Assembly (NCBI RefSeq): GCF_004962925.1
Contig: NZ_SUEO01000019.1
Span: forward strand, 7,822-40,129
Origin: Mesorhizobium sp.
GTDB lineage: Bacteria; Pseudomonadota; Alphaproteobacteria; Rhizobiales; Rhizobiaceae
Direction: 5' to 3'
DNA: 32,308 nt
The notes beneath the pieces are model-generated. The model saw only the letters and a program-made list of their open reading frames with translations, was not told where the DNA came from and ran no database searches. Positions 22,936 through 31,539 of the stretch are shown here, piece after piece. The position numbers and the translations under genes are program-made. Within the stretch, counting starts at the first letter, position 1; the number at the start of each line of letters is the position of its first letter.

Positions 22936-23736
22936 TCACGGCATCAACTGGCCACCATTCACCTCGATCACTTGGCCGGTGATGTAACCGCTCAACACAG
23001 CGGACGAGAGGAACAGATAGGCACCGACGCAGTCCTCCGGCGTGCCGGCGCGGCCCTGTGGAATGGTGGCCACCATGCCCTTCATCTGCTCGTCGGTCGA
23101 ATAGCGCTCATGGAAAGGTGTCGCGATGGTGCCCGGCGCCACCGCGTTGACGCGGACGTTGAAGCCGATCAGTTCCTTGGCCATGCCGCGGGTCACGTTG
23201 GAGACGAAGGCTTTGGCCGAGCCATAAAGGCCGGCGCCGCCGCCGGCGCCATTGCGCGCCGCGATCGACGAGGTGTTGACGATGAAGCCGCCCTGGCGCT
23301 TCAGCCATGGCATCGCCTTGCGCGAGGCGGTCAGCACGGAGCGGGCGTTGAGGTCCATCACCGCGTCGTAATGCGCCTCGGTCTGCTCGGCATAAGGCAC
23401 GCGGCCGAGCATGCCGCCGGCATTGTTGACCAGGCCATCGAGCCGGCCGAAGTGTTGTGCACTGTCCTCGACGACGCGCTCGACATCGGCGGGGATCGAG
23501 AAATCGCCCTGGACGAGGAATACCTCGCCGCCGCCGTTGCGGATCGTCCCGGCCAGGTTTTCGGCCGCCGCCCGACTTGAATTGTAATGCAGCGCCACAC
23601 GGCATTTCTGTGCGGCGTAAGCCAGGGCAAGTGCGGCCCCGATGCCTGTCGAAGCGCCGGTGATCAGCACCGCCTTGCCGGCGAGGTCGGGGATGACCAG
23701 GGTGGGGGTGACAAGGCTGGTTGTGGTGGCTGGCAC
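22936..23736 (-). CDS. SDR-family oxidoreductase
   Basis: A 266-residue classical short-chain dehydrogenase: LITGASTGIG cofactor loop, LVNNAGG, catalytic Ser in NTSSIAARNG, YGSAK for the Tyr/Lys pair and APGTIATPFH after it. The Arg/Ser-rich end of strand 2 (HYNSSRAAAE) suggests preference for NADP. The substrate cannot be told. The start is a GTG at 23736 with GGAGG 7 nt upstream, a strong site. The small ABM monooxygenase gene follows closely on the same strand. Confidence 0.9.
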   Translation of the reverse strand: MPATTTSLVTPTLVIPDLAGKAVLITGASTGIGAALALAYAAQKCRVALHYNSSRAAAENLAGTIRNGGGEVFLVQGDFSIPADVERVVEDSAQHFGRLDGLVNNAGGMLGRVPYAEQTEAHYDAVMDLNARSVLTASRKAMPWLKRQGGFIVNTSSIAARNGAGGGAGLYGSAKAFVSNVTRGMAKELIGFNVRVNAVAPGTIATPFHERYSTDEQMKGMVATIPQGRAGTPEDCVGAYLFLSSAVLSGYITGQVIEVNGGQLMP

Positions 23737-23806
23737 GTCTATTCCTCCAGGCGACTATCTGCTCTTCGTAGGGCCTCGCCGCCCTGATGTTCAAGTCCGT
23801 AGAGTC

Positions 23807-24244
23807 TCAGGGCCGCAAATAGGCGTAGCCCTGGCGCTGCAATTCGGCGAGCTTGACGACACCGCCGGTCTCGGCGGCATGGAAGCCATCGAGCAGATCG
23901 GCGAGCGCAACATCCATGCCGTGCATGGTGTTGGCGCAAGCATGCGGGGTCAGCCCGTCGCGAACGAGACCGGAAAAACGGCTGGAAATGGCGGCCGACG
24001 CGCTCTTCGACTTGAAAGCGGCGAGTGCCGGTCCGTGCACGACCAGCACGATATCGACCTTGCCGCCGGTGCCGTCATAGTGGTTCTTGATGTTGCCCAG
24101 CACGAAACCGACCTTGTCGAGATCGCTGAGGTGGTAGGCGACCTTTTGCCTTTCCTCTTCCACGGCCGCTGCCTCGACCTGGCGCAGCCCGAAAAGGCCG
24201 GCGGCTCCGGCAAGTCCAACGCGGAAAATGTCGCGGCGTCGCAT
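23807..24244 (-). CDS. Tat-exported DsrE/DsrF-like protein
   Basis: A 145-residue protein. The start MRRRDIFRVGLAGAAGLFGL has a Tat-type signal (RRRDIF then a hydrophobic stretch) with likely cleavage near VEAAA. The mature part has the DsrE fold: KVAYHLSDLDKVGFVLGNIKNH, VDIVLVVHGPALAAF and a single Cys in TPHACANTM at the position used for sulfur handling in related proteins. The role is probably periplasmic sulfur or redox chemistry, which is inference. AAGGA stands before the ATG. It is divergent from the duplicated secreted protein gene. Confidence 0.82.
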   Translation of the reverse strand: MRRRDIFRVGLAGAAGLFGLRQVEAAAVEEERQKVAYHLSDLDKVGFVLGNIKNHYDGTGGKVDIVLVVHGPALAAFKSKSASAAISSRFSGLVRDGLTPHACANTMHGMDVALADLLDGFHAAETGGVVKLAELQRQGYAYLRP

Positions 24245-24341
24245 GACTTCATCCTTCTATTGCCGGCCTCGCAAATTGCGTGGCTTCGGCCCCGAACCTA
24301 GCATAAATTGAAGCCACGTCCTGTCGGGCGAGGAGGGGCAC

Positions 24342-25415
24342 ATGACATCGAGGACTACAGTGGGCGCCGGACTTGGTGTCGCCTTGCTTGCCGCACTTGC
24401 CGGCACCGCCCTTGCCGACGACAAGCTCACCGAACTCAGCCCGGACGGCAAGGATGCCTGTTTCGGGCGTGTCTATGACACCGCACATCTCAAGGCGCAT
24501 CCGAACCAGAAGGTGGCACGGATCTTCTTCTACTATGGCAACGATCCGGTCAGCCACCCGAACGAGGAGCCGAGTAGCGGTCCGTCCGGCTACAACGGCT
24601 TCGTGGCCACGACGGTGCGCGGCGCCAAGAAGCCCGAGTGGGTCGGCGGCTGGTGCGGCAGAAGCGAGCCGCAGTCGAGCGAGATCCACTGCGGCATGGA
24701 ATGCGACCGCACCATGGCCTCACTCAACCTCGACGAAAAAGGCCGGCTGATCGTCTCCAGCGTGCAGCGCAACCTTTATCTCGATGCCGGCGCCGAGGAT
24801 GAGCTGGGCGAAAAGGAGTTTACCAATCAGGCACTCGGCACAGAAGACGACGGCTTTCGGCTCGACCGCATGCCGGCTGAGAGCTGCAAGGCCGAATTCG
24901 CTCGTATCGATCCGATCGATTCGGCGCTGGGAGCGCCGCTGCGTGAGCGGCTGAAGCCGGACCAGCCCTTCTGCTACGGGCGCGACTACGATGCCGCGCA
25001 TCTCGGCTCGCATCCCGATCAGCTTACCCACACTATCCGGGTTTTCCGGGGCCCGATCGAGTTGGCCTCCTTCGCTAGGGATGGCGATCCGGCAAGCTGG
25101 CCGAGTGGTGCCGACATTGCCGTTTCCGTCACTACGCGCCACAAGGCCGCCAAGGTTACGCAGAGCTACAGTTGTGAAGGCGAAGCGGGCCAGTGGCGCT
25201 GCATGGCGAGCGCGAAGACGAGCGACTTTTCCTGCGACATCGCGGCCAGGGAGATTTATCTGCGCCGCGGCGCCAACGGCACGATGATGCTGGCCAATCC
25301 CAACAGCAGCCTGCCGATCGTCGACCTGTGCTCGAAGGCGGCAGAAGGCGAGACCGCATCCGACGACAAGGTCTATCGGCTGGAGCCGATGCCGCAGGCT
25401 GCCTGCGCGCCATAA
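24342..25415 (+). CDS. Secreted protein with an internal duplication, unknown function
   Basis: I do not recognise the family. The 357-residue protein has a signal peptide ending near TALA|DDK (residue 25). Two homologous domains follow. Domain 1 (40-182) starts CFGRVYDTAHLKAHPNQ and ends FRLDRMPAESC. Domain 2 (211-355) starts CYGRDYDAAHLGSHPDQ and ends YRLEPMPQAAC. Each copy keeps a Cys at its start and end and further Cys in the middle (WCGRSEP...HCGMEC and SCEGEAGQWRC...FSC), so paired disulfides are likely. The mature protein is periplasmic or secreted. GAGGAGGGGC precedes the ATG. Divergent neighbour: the DsrE-like gene. Confidence 0.85.
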   Translation: MTSRTTVGAGLGVALLAALAGTALADDKLTELSPDGKDACFGRVYDTAHLKAHPNQKVARIFFYYGNDPVSHPNEEPSSGPSGYNGFVATTVRGAKKPEWVGGWCGRSEPQSSEIHCGMECDRTMASLNLDEKGRLIVSSVQRNLYLDAGAEDELGEKEFTNQALGTEDDGFRLDRMPAESCKAEFARIDPIDSALGAPLRERLKPDQPFCYGRDYDAAHLGSHPDQLTHTIRVFRGPIELASFARDGDPASWPSGADIAVSVTTRHKAAKVTQSYSCEGEAGQWRCMASAKTSDFSCDIAAREIYLRRGANGTMMLANPNSSLPIVDLCSKAAEGETASDDKVYRLEPMPQAACAP

Positions 25416-25439
25416 CGATCGCTTCGTCACCTATGGCGG

Positions 25440-25605
25440 AGCAAGGAGCGTAGCGACGCAGCGCAGACCGTAGGATCCATGCCGTGACTTGTGCGCGCCG
25501 CCACGGTGCAGGATTATGCTCCGCTGCGCACCCTGGCGAAGGTAGCGGCATGGATCCTAGGGTCTCCGCGACGGAGCTTCGCTCCTGCTTCGCCCTAGGA
25601 TGACG
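25440..25605. repeat. Large intergenic inverted repeat (rhizobial palindromic element)
   Basis: TAGGATCCATGCCG (25471-25484) pairs perfectly with CGGCATGGATCCTA (25546-25559). Outside this the arms continue in diverged form (GGAGCG...CAGACC on the left, mirrored as GGTCTCCG...GCTCC on the right). CCTAGGG/CCCTAGG and GGAGC-TTC-GCTCC form nested stems. It fills the gap between convergent genes 24342-25415 and 25654-26583. Confidence 0.8.
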
Positions 25606-25653
25606 AAGGAGGGAGGCTCCAGCCAATCTCGAACGTCTGCGGTGCTAACCGCT

Positions 25654-26583
25654 TCACGCGAATGGCACGGCCGTCGTGCCCTTTGGCAGTTTTGCCTCGT
25701 CGTCGGGCTCGACATGGATGGTGACGCGCACTGAAGGGATTTCTGCCTTCAGCGCGTCCTCGATGCGGTCGCAGATGACGTGGCTGGCGCCCACCGACAT
25801 GTCGGCATCGACGACCAGGTGAAATTCGATGAAGGTGGCGCGGCCGGCGATGCGCGTCTTGAGATCGTGGACCTCCAGCGCCCCCTTGCAATTGGCCGAG
25901 ATGATGTCGCGGATGTGCATGTGCTCCTGCGTGTCGACGGCGCGGTCCATCAGTCCGTTCATCGACGAGCCAATCACGTGCCAGCCCTGCCACAGGATGT
26001 TCAGCGCCACGATGACGGCAAGAGCGGGATCGAGGATTTGCCAGCCGGTGAGCACGGCACCCACCAGGCCGATGAACACGCCGACCGAGGTCGCCACGTC
26101 GGTCATGATGTGCCTGCCGTCGGCGACCAGTGCCGGCGACTTCTCGGCACGGCCGGCACGGATCAGCGTCCAGGCCCAGAAGGCGTTGATCACTGTCGCG
26201 ACGCCGTTGATGGCGAGGCCTATCCAGGGCTGTTCGAGCGGGGCGGGATGCCGCCAGGACCACCATACCTCATTGAGGATCAGAAGGGCTGCCAGCACGA
26301 TCAGCACGCCTTCCAGAACAGCCGAGAAATACTCGGCTTTGTGGTGGCCGAACGGATGATCCTGGTCGGCCGGCTTGTAGCTGACCTGGATCGCCCAATA
26401 GGCGGCGGCCGACGCAATGACGTTGACGATCGATTCCAGTGCGTCCGAATACAGCGCCACGGAACCGGTGACGTACCAGGCCGCCAGCTTCAGGCCGAGC
26501 ACGACGCAAGCGACGATGATCGACCAGAAGGCGAGGCTGGCGACCCTCTTCTTTGCCGCCGACTTGATTTCTGCTGTGGTCAC
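25654..26583 (-). CDS. Cation diffusion facilitator (CDF) metal efflux transporter
   Basis: A 309-residue CDF protein with six transmembrane helices in the first 210 residues and a cytoplasmic ferredoxin-like domain after that. Metal-site motifs are YSDALESIVN in TM2 and DGRHIMTDVATS in TM5, plus DQDHPFGHHKAEY in the loop between TM2 and TM3. It exports divalent metal in exchange for protons. Specificity (Zn, Fe or Mn) cannot be fixed; the S-D-x-L-E-S form of TM2 lacks the His of Zn-specific HxxxD sites. The start is a GTG at 26583 without a clear Shine-Dalgarno. Confidence 0.92.
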   Translation of the reverse strand: MTTAEIKSAAKKRVASLAFWSIIVACVVLGLKLAAWYVTGSVALYSDALESIVNVIASAAAYWAIQVSYKPADQDHPFGHHKAEYFSAVLEGVLIVLAALLILNEVWWSWRHPAPLEQPWIGLAINGVATVINAFWAWTLIRAGRAEKSPALVADGRHIMTDVATSVGVFIGLVGAVLTGWQILDPALAVIVALNILWQGWHVIGSSMNGLMDRAVDTQEHMHIRDIISANCKGALEVHDLKTRIAGRATFIEFHLVVDADMSVGASHVICDRIEDALKAEIPSVRVTIHVEPDDEAKLPKGTTAVPFA

Positions 26584-26615
26584 TGGGGAAGAAATCCCAA
26601 CACGAACCCCTCGGG

Positions 26616-28805
26616 CTAAGCCGCCTTTTCCCTGGCCTTGCGCGGCAGATGCGCAACGATGTTCTCGATGATGCGCATGCCGGCATTGTGGCCGAGCGTC
26701 ATGATCGATTCCGGGTGGAACTGCACCGCGGCGATCGGCTCCTTGTTGTGCTCGAAGGCCATGATGACGCCGTCCTCCGTCTCGGCGGTGACGATGAAGC
26801 CGTCGGGCAGGCGGACTGGATCGGCGAAGATCGAGTGGTAGCGGCCGACCGTCACCTCCTTGGGCAGGCCGGAAAAGATGATGCCCGGCTTCGACACGCG
26901 GATGCGCGACGGTTTGCCATGCATCGGCACGTGCAACTGCCGCAGCTCCCCGCCATAGGCTTCTGCCAGCGCCTGCAGGCCGAGGCAGACGCCGAAGATC
27001 GGCAGGTCGCGCGCGCGGGCCCGCTTGATGGTGGCGGCGCAGTCGAAGTCCTTCGGCGTGCCGGGGCCGGGCGACAGCACGACCAGGTTTGGCTTCAGCC
27101 GGTCGAAGACTTCGTCCGGCACAGGCGTGCGCACGGTCGAGACATTGGCGCCGGTCTGGCGGAAATAATTGGCCAGCGTATGGACGAAGGAGTCCTCGTG
27201 GTCGACGAGCAGGATGTTGACGCCGTCGCCGACGCGCGCGGTGGCGCGTTCGGTGTCGGCGGCATTGCCTGACTTGGCGTCGCGGATGGCTGAGATCATG
27301 GCGGATGCCTTCAGTTCGGTTTCGGCTTCTTCTTCCTCGGGAATGCTGTCGAAGAGCAGCGTGGCGCCGGCGCGCACCTCGGCGATGCCGTCCTTGATGC
27401 GAATGGTGCGAAGCGTCAGGCCGGTGTTCATGTCACCGTTGAAATTGACCATTCCGATCGCCCCGCCATACCAGGCGCGCGGGCTCTTCTCGTTCTGCTC
27501 GATGAAGCGCATAGCCCATAATTTCGGCGCGCCGGTGACGGTGACCGCCCAGGCATGGGACAGGAACGCGTCGAAGGCGTCCATGCCTTCGCGCAGCCGC
27601 CCCTCGATATGGTCGACGGTGTGGATCAGCCGCGAATACATCTCGATCTGGCGGCGGCCGATGACGCGCACCGAGCCCGGGTCGCAGACCCTCGACTTGT
27701 CGTTGCGGTCGACGTCCGAGCACATGGTCAGCTCGGATTCGTCCTTCTTCGAATTGAGCAATTTCAGGATCTGCTCGCTATCGGAAATGGCGTCGTCGCC
27801 GCGCTTGATGGTGCCGGAGATCGGACAGGTCTCGACACGGCGGCCGTTGACGCGCACGAACATTTCGGGGGAGGCGCCGATCAGGTATTCGCCCTCGCCG
27901 AGATTGATGAAGAAGGAATAGGGCGAGGGGTTGATGATCTTCAGCTTGCGGGAGATGTCGGAGGGCGGCGTCTCGCAGCGCTCGTAGAACATCTGGCCGG
28001 GCACGACCTCGAACAGGTCGCCGCGCTTGAAACTCTCCATCGCCTTGCGCACCAGATTGGCATATTCGCCGGGCTCATGGTCGCCGCGCGGCGGGATGCG
28101 GTCGGCGGTCTTGAACGGCTCGACGATTTCGTCGCGCGGCAATCCCTCCGTCGAAAACCCGTCGCCGGAATAGTCGTAGCGGTCGGTCCAGGCCTTGGTC
28201 GAATAGTGGTCGACGACCAGGATCTCGTCGGGCAGGAACAGCACAAGGTCGCGCTGGCTTTGCTGGCGCTCGAGCTTGTAGTCGACCGGATCGAACTGGA
28301 AGGCGAGATCGTAGCCGAAGGCGCCGTAGAGGCCGAGATTGGCGTCTTCCTCCGTTTTGAACAGAGCGGTGATGGCGCGCAGCACGGTGAAGACGGAGGG
28401 AACGCGGCTGCGTTCTTCTTCGGTGAGGGCACGGCCGGGCTTGGCCACGTCGAGGCGGATCAGCCTCTTCGACGTCTCGGCGATCGTCACGTCGTCAAGG
28501 CCGCCGAGTGCCTTGCCGATCACCGGCAGAAGCACCTCGCCACGGCTGTTCAGCGCCTCGATGCGCATGGCGCGGCCGCGCGCCGAGATCACCAGCGGCG
28601 GGTCGATGATGGCGGTGTCCCAGCGCGTGTAGCGGCCGGGATATTCGTAATTCGAGGAAAACACGGCGCCGCGGCGCGCATTCAGCCCGTCGATATAGGC
28701 GTCGATCGCGCCGTCGTAAGGCCGGTCGTGGCGCTCGCGGGTAATCGCCACGCCACCCGCGGTGACGAAGCGCTCCGCCCCGTTCTCCAGAATTTTCGTC
28801 GTCAT
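26616..28805 (-). CDS. trpE: Anthranilate synthase, fused TrpE-TrpG
   Basis: A 729-residue fusion, often written trpE(G). The TrpE part (about 1-500) has the chorismate-binding signature, including [23 protein letters not shown] and [16 protein letters not shown]. The glutamine amidotransferase part (about 525-725) has [21 protein letters not shown], the nucleophile Cys in [11 protein letters not shown] and the His-Glu in QFHPES. It makes anthranilate from chorismate and glutamine. The fusion is characteristic of rhizobia. The ATG at 28805 (MTTKILENG) follows GGAG by 6 nt; the track begins six codons earlier. It is controlled by the trpL leader upstream. Confidence 0.97.
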   Translation of the reverse strand: MTTKILENGAERFVTAGGVAITRERHDRPYDGAIDAYIDGLNARRGAVFSSNYEYPGRYTRWDTAIIDPPLVISARGRAMRIEALNSRGEVLLPVIGKALGGLDDVTIAETSKRLIRLDVAKPGRALTEEERSRVPSVFTVLRAITALFKTEEDANLGLYGAFGYDLAFQFDPVDYKLERQQSQRDLVLFLPDEILVVDHYSTKAWTDRYDYSGDGFSTEGLPRDEIVEPFKTADRIPPRGDHEPGEYANLVRKAMESFKRGDLFEVVPGQMFYERCETPPSDISRKLKIINPSPYSFFINLGEGEYLIGASPEMFVRVNGRRVETCPISGTIKRGDDAISDSEQILKLLNSKKDESELTMCSDVDRNDKSRVCDPGSVRVIGRRQIEMYSRLIHTVDHIEGRLREGMDAFDAFLSHAWAVTVTGAPKLWAMRFIEQNEKSPRAWYGGAIGMVNFNGDMNTGLTLRTIRIKDGIAEVRAGATLLFDSIPEEEEAETELKASAMISAIRDAKSGNAADTERATARVGDGVNILLVDHEDSFVHTLANYFRQTGANVSTVRTPVPDEVFDRLKPNLVVLSPGPGTPKDFDCAATIKRARARDLPIFGVCLGLQALAEAYGGELRQLHVPMHGKPSRIRVSKPGIIFSGLPKEVTVGRYHSIFADPVRLPDGFIVTAETEDGVIMAFEHNKEPIAAVQFHPESIMTLGHNAGMRIIENIVAHLPRKAREKAA

Positions 28806-28863
28806 TGCCGTCTCCATCAGCATCTATATCAGCGTCTTGGGGCAACCGACCCGGGCATGGCTT

Positions 28864-28902
28864 GAAAAAACAAATGGCCGCCCGGACATTCCGTTGCGGC
28901 CA
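28864..28902 (-). terminator. trp attenuator (terminator) with competing antiterminator
   Basis: Minus strand: TGGCCGC-aa-CGGA-atg-TCCG-g-GCGGCCA, then ATTTGTTTTTT. The 5' arm can instead pair with AGCGGCC just after the trpL stop (28934-28940), a copy of the 3' arm, giving a mutually exclusive antiterminator. Confidence 0.9.
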
Positions 28903-28941
28903 CCTTCTATTGTCACGCGCACGCGTTCGAACAGGCCGCTG

Positions 28942-28986
28942 TCAGCGAGCCCACCACCAAACCGTCTTGATCGAGCGCATGTTCAT
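28942..28986 (-). CDS. trpL: trp leader peptide TrpL
   Basis: A 14-codon ORF, too short for the track, reading MNMRSIKTVWWWAR. The three consecutive Trp codons followed by Ala-Arg match the Sinorhizobium meliloti leader [14 protein letters not shown] in length and ending. Ribosome stalling at the Trp codons under tryptophan limitation frees the antiterminator and allows trpE(G) transcription. In S. meliloti the terminated RNA (rnTrpL) and the peptide also act in trans. No Shine-Dalgarno precedes the ATG. The -10 element ends 8 nt upstream, consistent with a leaderless transcript. Confidence 0.93.
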   Translation of the reverse strand: MNMRSIKTVWWWAR

Positions 28987-28994
28987 GGCGATTC

Positions 28995-29022
28995 CAATAG
29001 CGGCGATTGAACGGCCGCGCAA
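28995..29022 (-). promoter_or_regulatory. Predicted trp promoter
   Basis: Minus strand: TTGCGC (-35), 16-bp spacer, CTATTG (-10). The predicted start falls at or next to the trpL AUG. Confidence 0.6.
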
Positions 29023-29060
29023 CTGGATTCAATGGAGGGCATGGAGAAGCGCTTGAGCCC

Positions 29061-30134
29061 TCAATCCTCCAGTGTTCCCGACCTTGCGTCGGCGCTCTTC
29101 CTGTCGCCGACCAGCTTCAGCAGATCTTCGCCGGCACGGATGATGCGCCGGGAACGCCGTGTCAGGATGATGCCCGCCTGCGGCGCGAACACCGGCGTGC
29201 GGCCGCCGGCTTCACCCGGTGCATGGACGATGGTGGCAAGCAGCGCGCCTTTTGCCACACGGTCGCCGGGCTTCACGTTGTAGAGGATCGCACCCGCCCG
29301 AGGGGCCGGCATCATGTCGATGTTTTCGAGCGCTGCGACGATACCGGTGAAAGAATTGGGACCGGCAAAGCTGCCGGGCGCGGGCAGCGCCTGGTCCAGG
29401 ATCACGCCGCGCGCAACCAGCAGCCGATAGAGTCCTTCAGCATCGGAAGCGGCGAGAGCGCCATCGACATCGAGTATGCCGCGATACTCGACCGTGGTGG
29501 CGATGCGCCGGTCGAACCGAGCCACATCGGCGGGGACGTTCAGATACGGCGTGATCGAGGCGCCTTCGAAGGTGCCGTCGGTGTCCTCATCCCACAGGAT
29601 TACCGCACCAACGCCCATGGCCGCCGCACAATCCGCCATCGCCGGCCACAGGCTGGTGTGGACATAGAGGTAGGCGAGACCCTCGTCGTCGCAGTGCAGG
29701 TCGAGGACGATGTCGTGGCCGATCGACAGCTGCAGCAGCTGCGTCTTGAGCCGCTGATCGGCCGTACCGAGGGTGGTGTCCGGCAAGAGCGTTGTGTCCG
29801 GCGCGGCCAGCAGCGGAAAGCCGCGGTTGAAGTTGGTGCGCGTGCCCAGGTGAAAACGGCCCTGATGCTCGCCGAAATGATACTGGGCGCGGCCGATGGG
29901 ATTGGCTTGGGGCACGATGGTGATAGTGCCCTTGATGCGGCCTTCCGCTTTGGCCTTTTCGAGCATCGGCATCAGCGCGTCGATGGCGACGACGCCCGGC
30001 AGCTCGCCGGCATGAAGTGCTGCCTGCAGATAGGCCGAAGGTGCTGCCTTGTCGATGCCGTCAAAGCGGAAAACCGGGAATTCGTAGGAAACGCCCTCGC
30101 TGTCGCCGGCAATGCGCTCGATCGATTTCTGCAT
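29061..30134 (-). CDS. Succinylglutamate desuccinylase/aspartoacylase-family hydrolase
   Basis: A 357-residue M14-like zinc hydrolase. Zinc ligands are in LHAGELPG (H-x-x-E) and DLHCDD (third His); NFNRGFP supplies the substrate-binding Asn and Arg. The C-terminal half carries a beta-rich domain with VKPGDRVAKGALLA, similar to a lipoyl-like fold seen in many such deacylases. It removes an acyl group from an N-acyl amino acid or a related compound; ectoine-type DoeB and plain deacylases share this layout, so the substrate is open. GGAGGAG is just before the ATG. No ectoine genes are nearby. Confidence 0.87.
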   Translation of the reverse strand: MQKSIERIAGDSEGVSYEFPVFRFDGIDKAAPSAYLQAALHAGELPGVVAIDALMPMLEKAKAEGRIKGTITIVPQANPIGRAQYHFGEHQGRFHLGTRTNFNRGFPLLAAPDTTLLPDTTLGTADQRLKTQLLQLSIGHDIVLDLHCDDEGLAYLYVHTSLWPAMADCAAAMGVGAVILWDEDTDGTFEGASITPYLNVPADVARFDRRIATTVEYRGILDVDGALAASDAEGLYRLLVARGVILDQALPAPGSFAGPNSFTGIVAALENIDMMPAPRAGAILYNVKPGDRVAKGALLATIVHAPGEAGGRTPVFAPQAGIILTRRSRRIIRAGEDLLKLVGDRKSADARSGTLED

Positions 30135-30219
30135 GATACTCCTCCAGGAAAGAGGCCGAACACATGCCCTTTCGCCGATACGCTGTCGATTGGTCCAGTC
30201 TGCTGCGCTATGGGCGCAA

Positions 30220-31389
30220 CTATTGCGCGGGGTGCGTCACCAGCAGCTGGCGGTCCAACGTCTGCGACATTACCGCCACGGCGACCGCCAGCAGGGCGAG
30301 CGCTGCGCCGACCAGCGGCAGATTGGCATAGGACACGCCCAGTGAAAGTGCCACGCCGCCTACCCAGGCGCCCACGGCATTGCCGATGTTGAAGGCGCCC
30401 TGGTTCAGCGTGGCGGCTAGGTTCGGCGCTTCGGAGGCCGCTTCGACGACGCGGATCTGCAATGGCGGCACGATGACGAAGACGAGCAGGCCCCACAGGA
30501 AAACGATGAAGATGGCCACGGCTGCGATGGCGCCGAATTCGGCGAAGCCGACGAGCAGCAGCGCCAGCATCAGCAGCGTGCCGATCACCGTCGGCATCAA
30601 TTTCCAGTCGGCCAGCCTGCCGCCGATGATGTTGCCGATGGTCATGCCGCCGCCGAACAGCAGCAGCACCCAAGTCACCGTTGCGGTCGACAGGCCGGAG
30701 ACGTCGGTGAGATAGGGCTTTATGTAGGTGAAGACGGCAAACAGGCTGGCCGATGCCAGCGCCGAGATCAGCATGGCCAGCCAGACCTGCAGCTTGCCGA
30801 GCACGCGCACCTCGCCGAGCAGGCCGCCGCCGCTCGGTTGGGTGATGCCGGCGGGCACCAGCCAGGCGATGGCTGCGACCGAGATAAGGCCGATCCCGAC
30901 CACGGCCAGGAAGGTGGCGCGCCAGCCATAGGCTTCGCCGAGTGCTGTGCCGCCGGGAACACCGAGGATGTTGGACAAGGTCAGACCGGCGAACATCAGC
31001 GCGATGGCGCTGGCCCGCTTGTTACGCGGCACCAGACTGGCGGCGACGACCGAGCCGATGCCGAAGAAGGCGCCATGGCCGAAGGCTGTGAAGACGCGCG
31101 CCGCCATCAGCATCCAATAATTGGGCGCGATTGCGCACAACAGATTGCCGACGACGAACAACATTGTCAGGCCGATCAGCACCGGCTTGCGCGGCATGTG
31201 TGCGGTGGCCACCGCGATCACCGGCGCGCCGAAGACGACGCCGAGCGCATAGCCGGTGACCAGCAGGCCGGCCGAGGGGATCGAAACGCCGAGGTCGGCG
31301 GCGACCTCGGGCAGCAGGCCCATGATGACGAATTCGGTGGTGCCGATACAGAAGGACGCAATGGCAAGCGCTAGGATCGGCAGGGGCAT
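30220..31389 (-). CDS. MFS transporter, DHA1/AraJ-like
   Basis: A 389-residue major facilitator with twelve hydrophobic segments. Family landmarks are FCIGTTEFVIMGLLPEVA in TM1, a loop 2-3 motif in the form VATAHMPRKPVLIG, and the antiporter-like LVTGYALGVVFGAPV. It resembles AraJ/YdhP-type sugar or drug efflux proteins. The substrate is unknown. I start at the ATG at 31389 (MPLPILALAIAS) because the earlier 25 residues in the track are not membrane-like. A perfect dyad lies 70-88 bp upstream, and the disulfide reductase gene ends 150 bp upstream on the same strand. Confidence 0.9.
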   Translation of the reverse strand: MPLPILALAIASFCIGTTEFVIMGLLPEVAADLGVSIPSAGLLVTGYALGVVFGAPVIAVATAHMPRKPVLIGLTMLFVVGNLLCAIAPNYWMLMAARVFTAFGHGAFFGIGSVVAASLVPRNKRASAIALMFAGLTLSNILGVPGGTALGEAYGWRATFLAVVGIGLISVAAIAWLVPAGITQPSGGGLLGEVRVLGKLQVWLAMLISALASASLFAVFTYIKPYLTDVSGLSTATVTWVLLLFGGGMTIGNIIGGRLADWKLMPTVIGTLLMLALLLVGFAEFGAIAAVAIFIVFLWGLLVFVIVPPLQIRVVEAASEAPNLAATLNQGAFNIGNAVGAWVGGVALSLGVSYANLPLVGAALALLAVAVAVMSQTLDRQLLVTHPAQ

Positions 31390-31458
31390 GGTGCGTCCAG
31401 AATGAATCGGTTCAAATGGAGACTGTCCGGAGATGCGCCAGGCCCACAAGCGTCCTTG

Positions 31459-31477
31459 CTGCAATGCTGCATTGCAG
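31459..31477. promoter_or_regulatory. 19-bp near-perfect palindrome upstream of the MFS gene
   Basis: CTGCAATGC-T-GCATTGCAG: 9-bp arms around one central base, too tight for a hairpin and so more likely an operator. It stands in the 31390-31539 gap. Confidence 0.6.
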
Positions 31478-31539
31478 AAAACGGGTAGCAGATCGCGACC
31501 GCGTTGTGCGTTTGCCGCCTGCGGTGAATGGAGAGCGGC

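Noticed and set aside
27555-28865. 436-residue plus-strand ORF opposite trpE(G)
   Set aside because: Antisense shadow of the trpE part; composition is typical of a complementary frame and it has no ribosome site.
29007-30392. 461-residue plus-strand ORF opposite the aspartoacylase-family gene
   Set aside because: Antisense shadow spanning two unrelated minus-strand genes and the gap between them.
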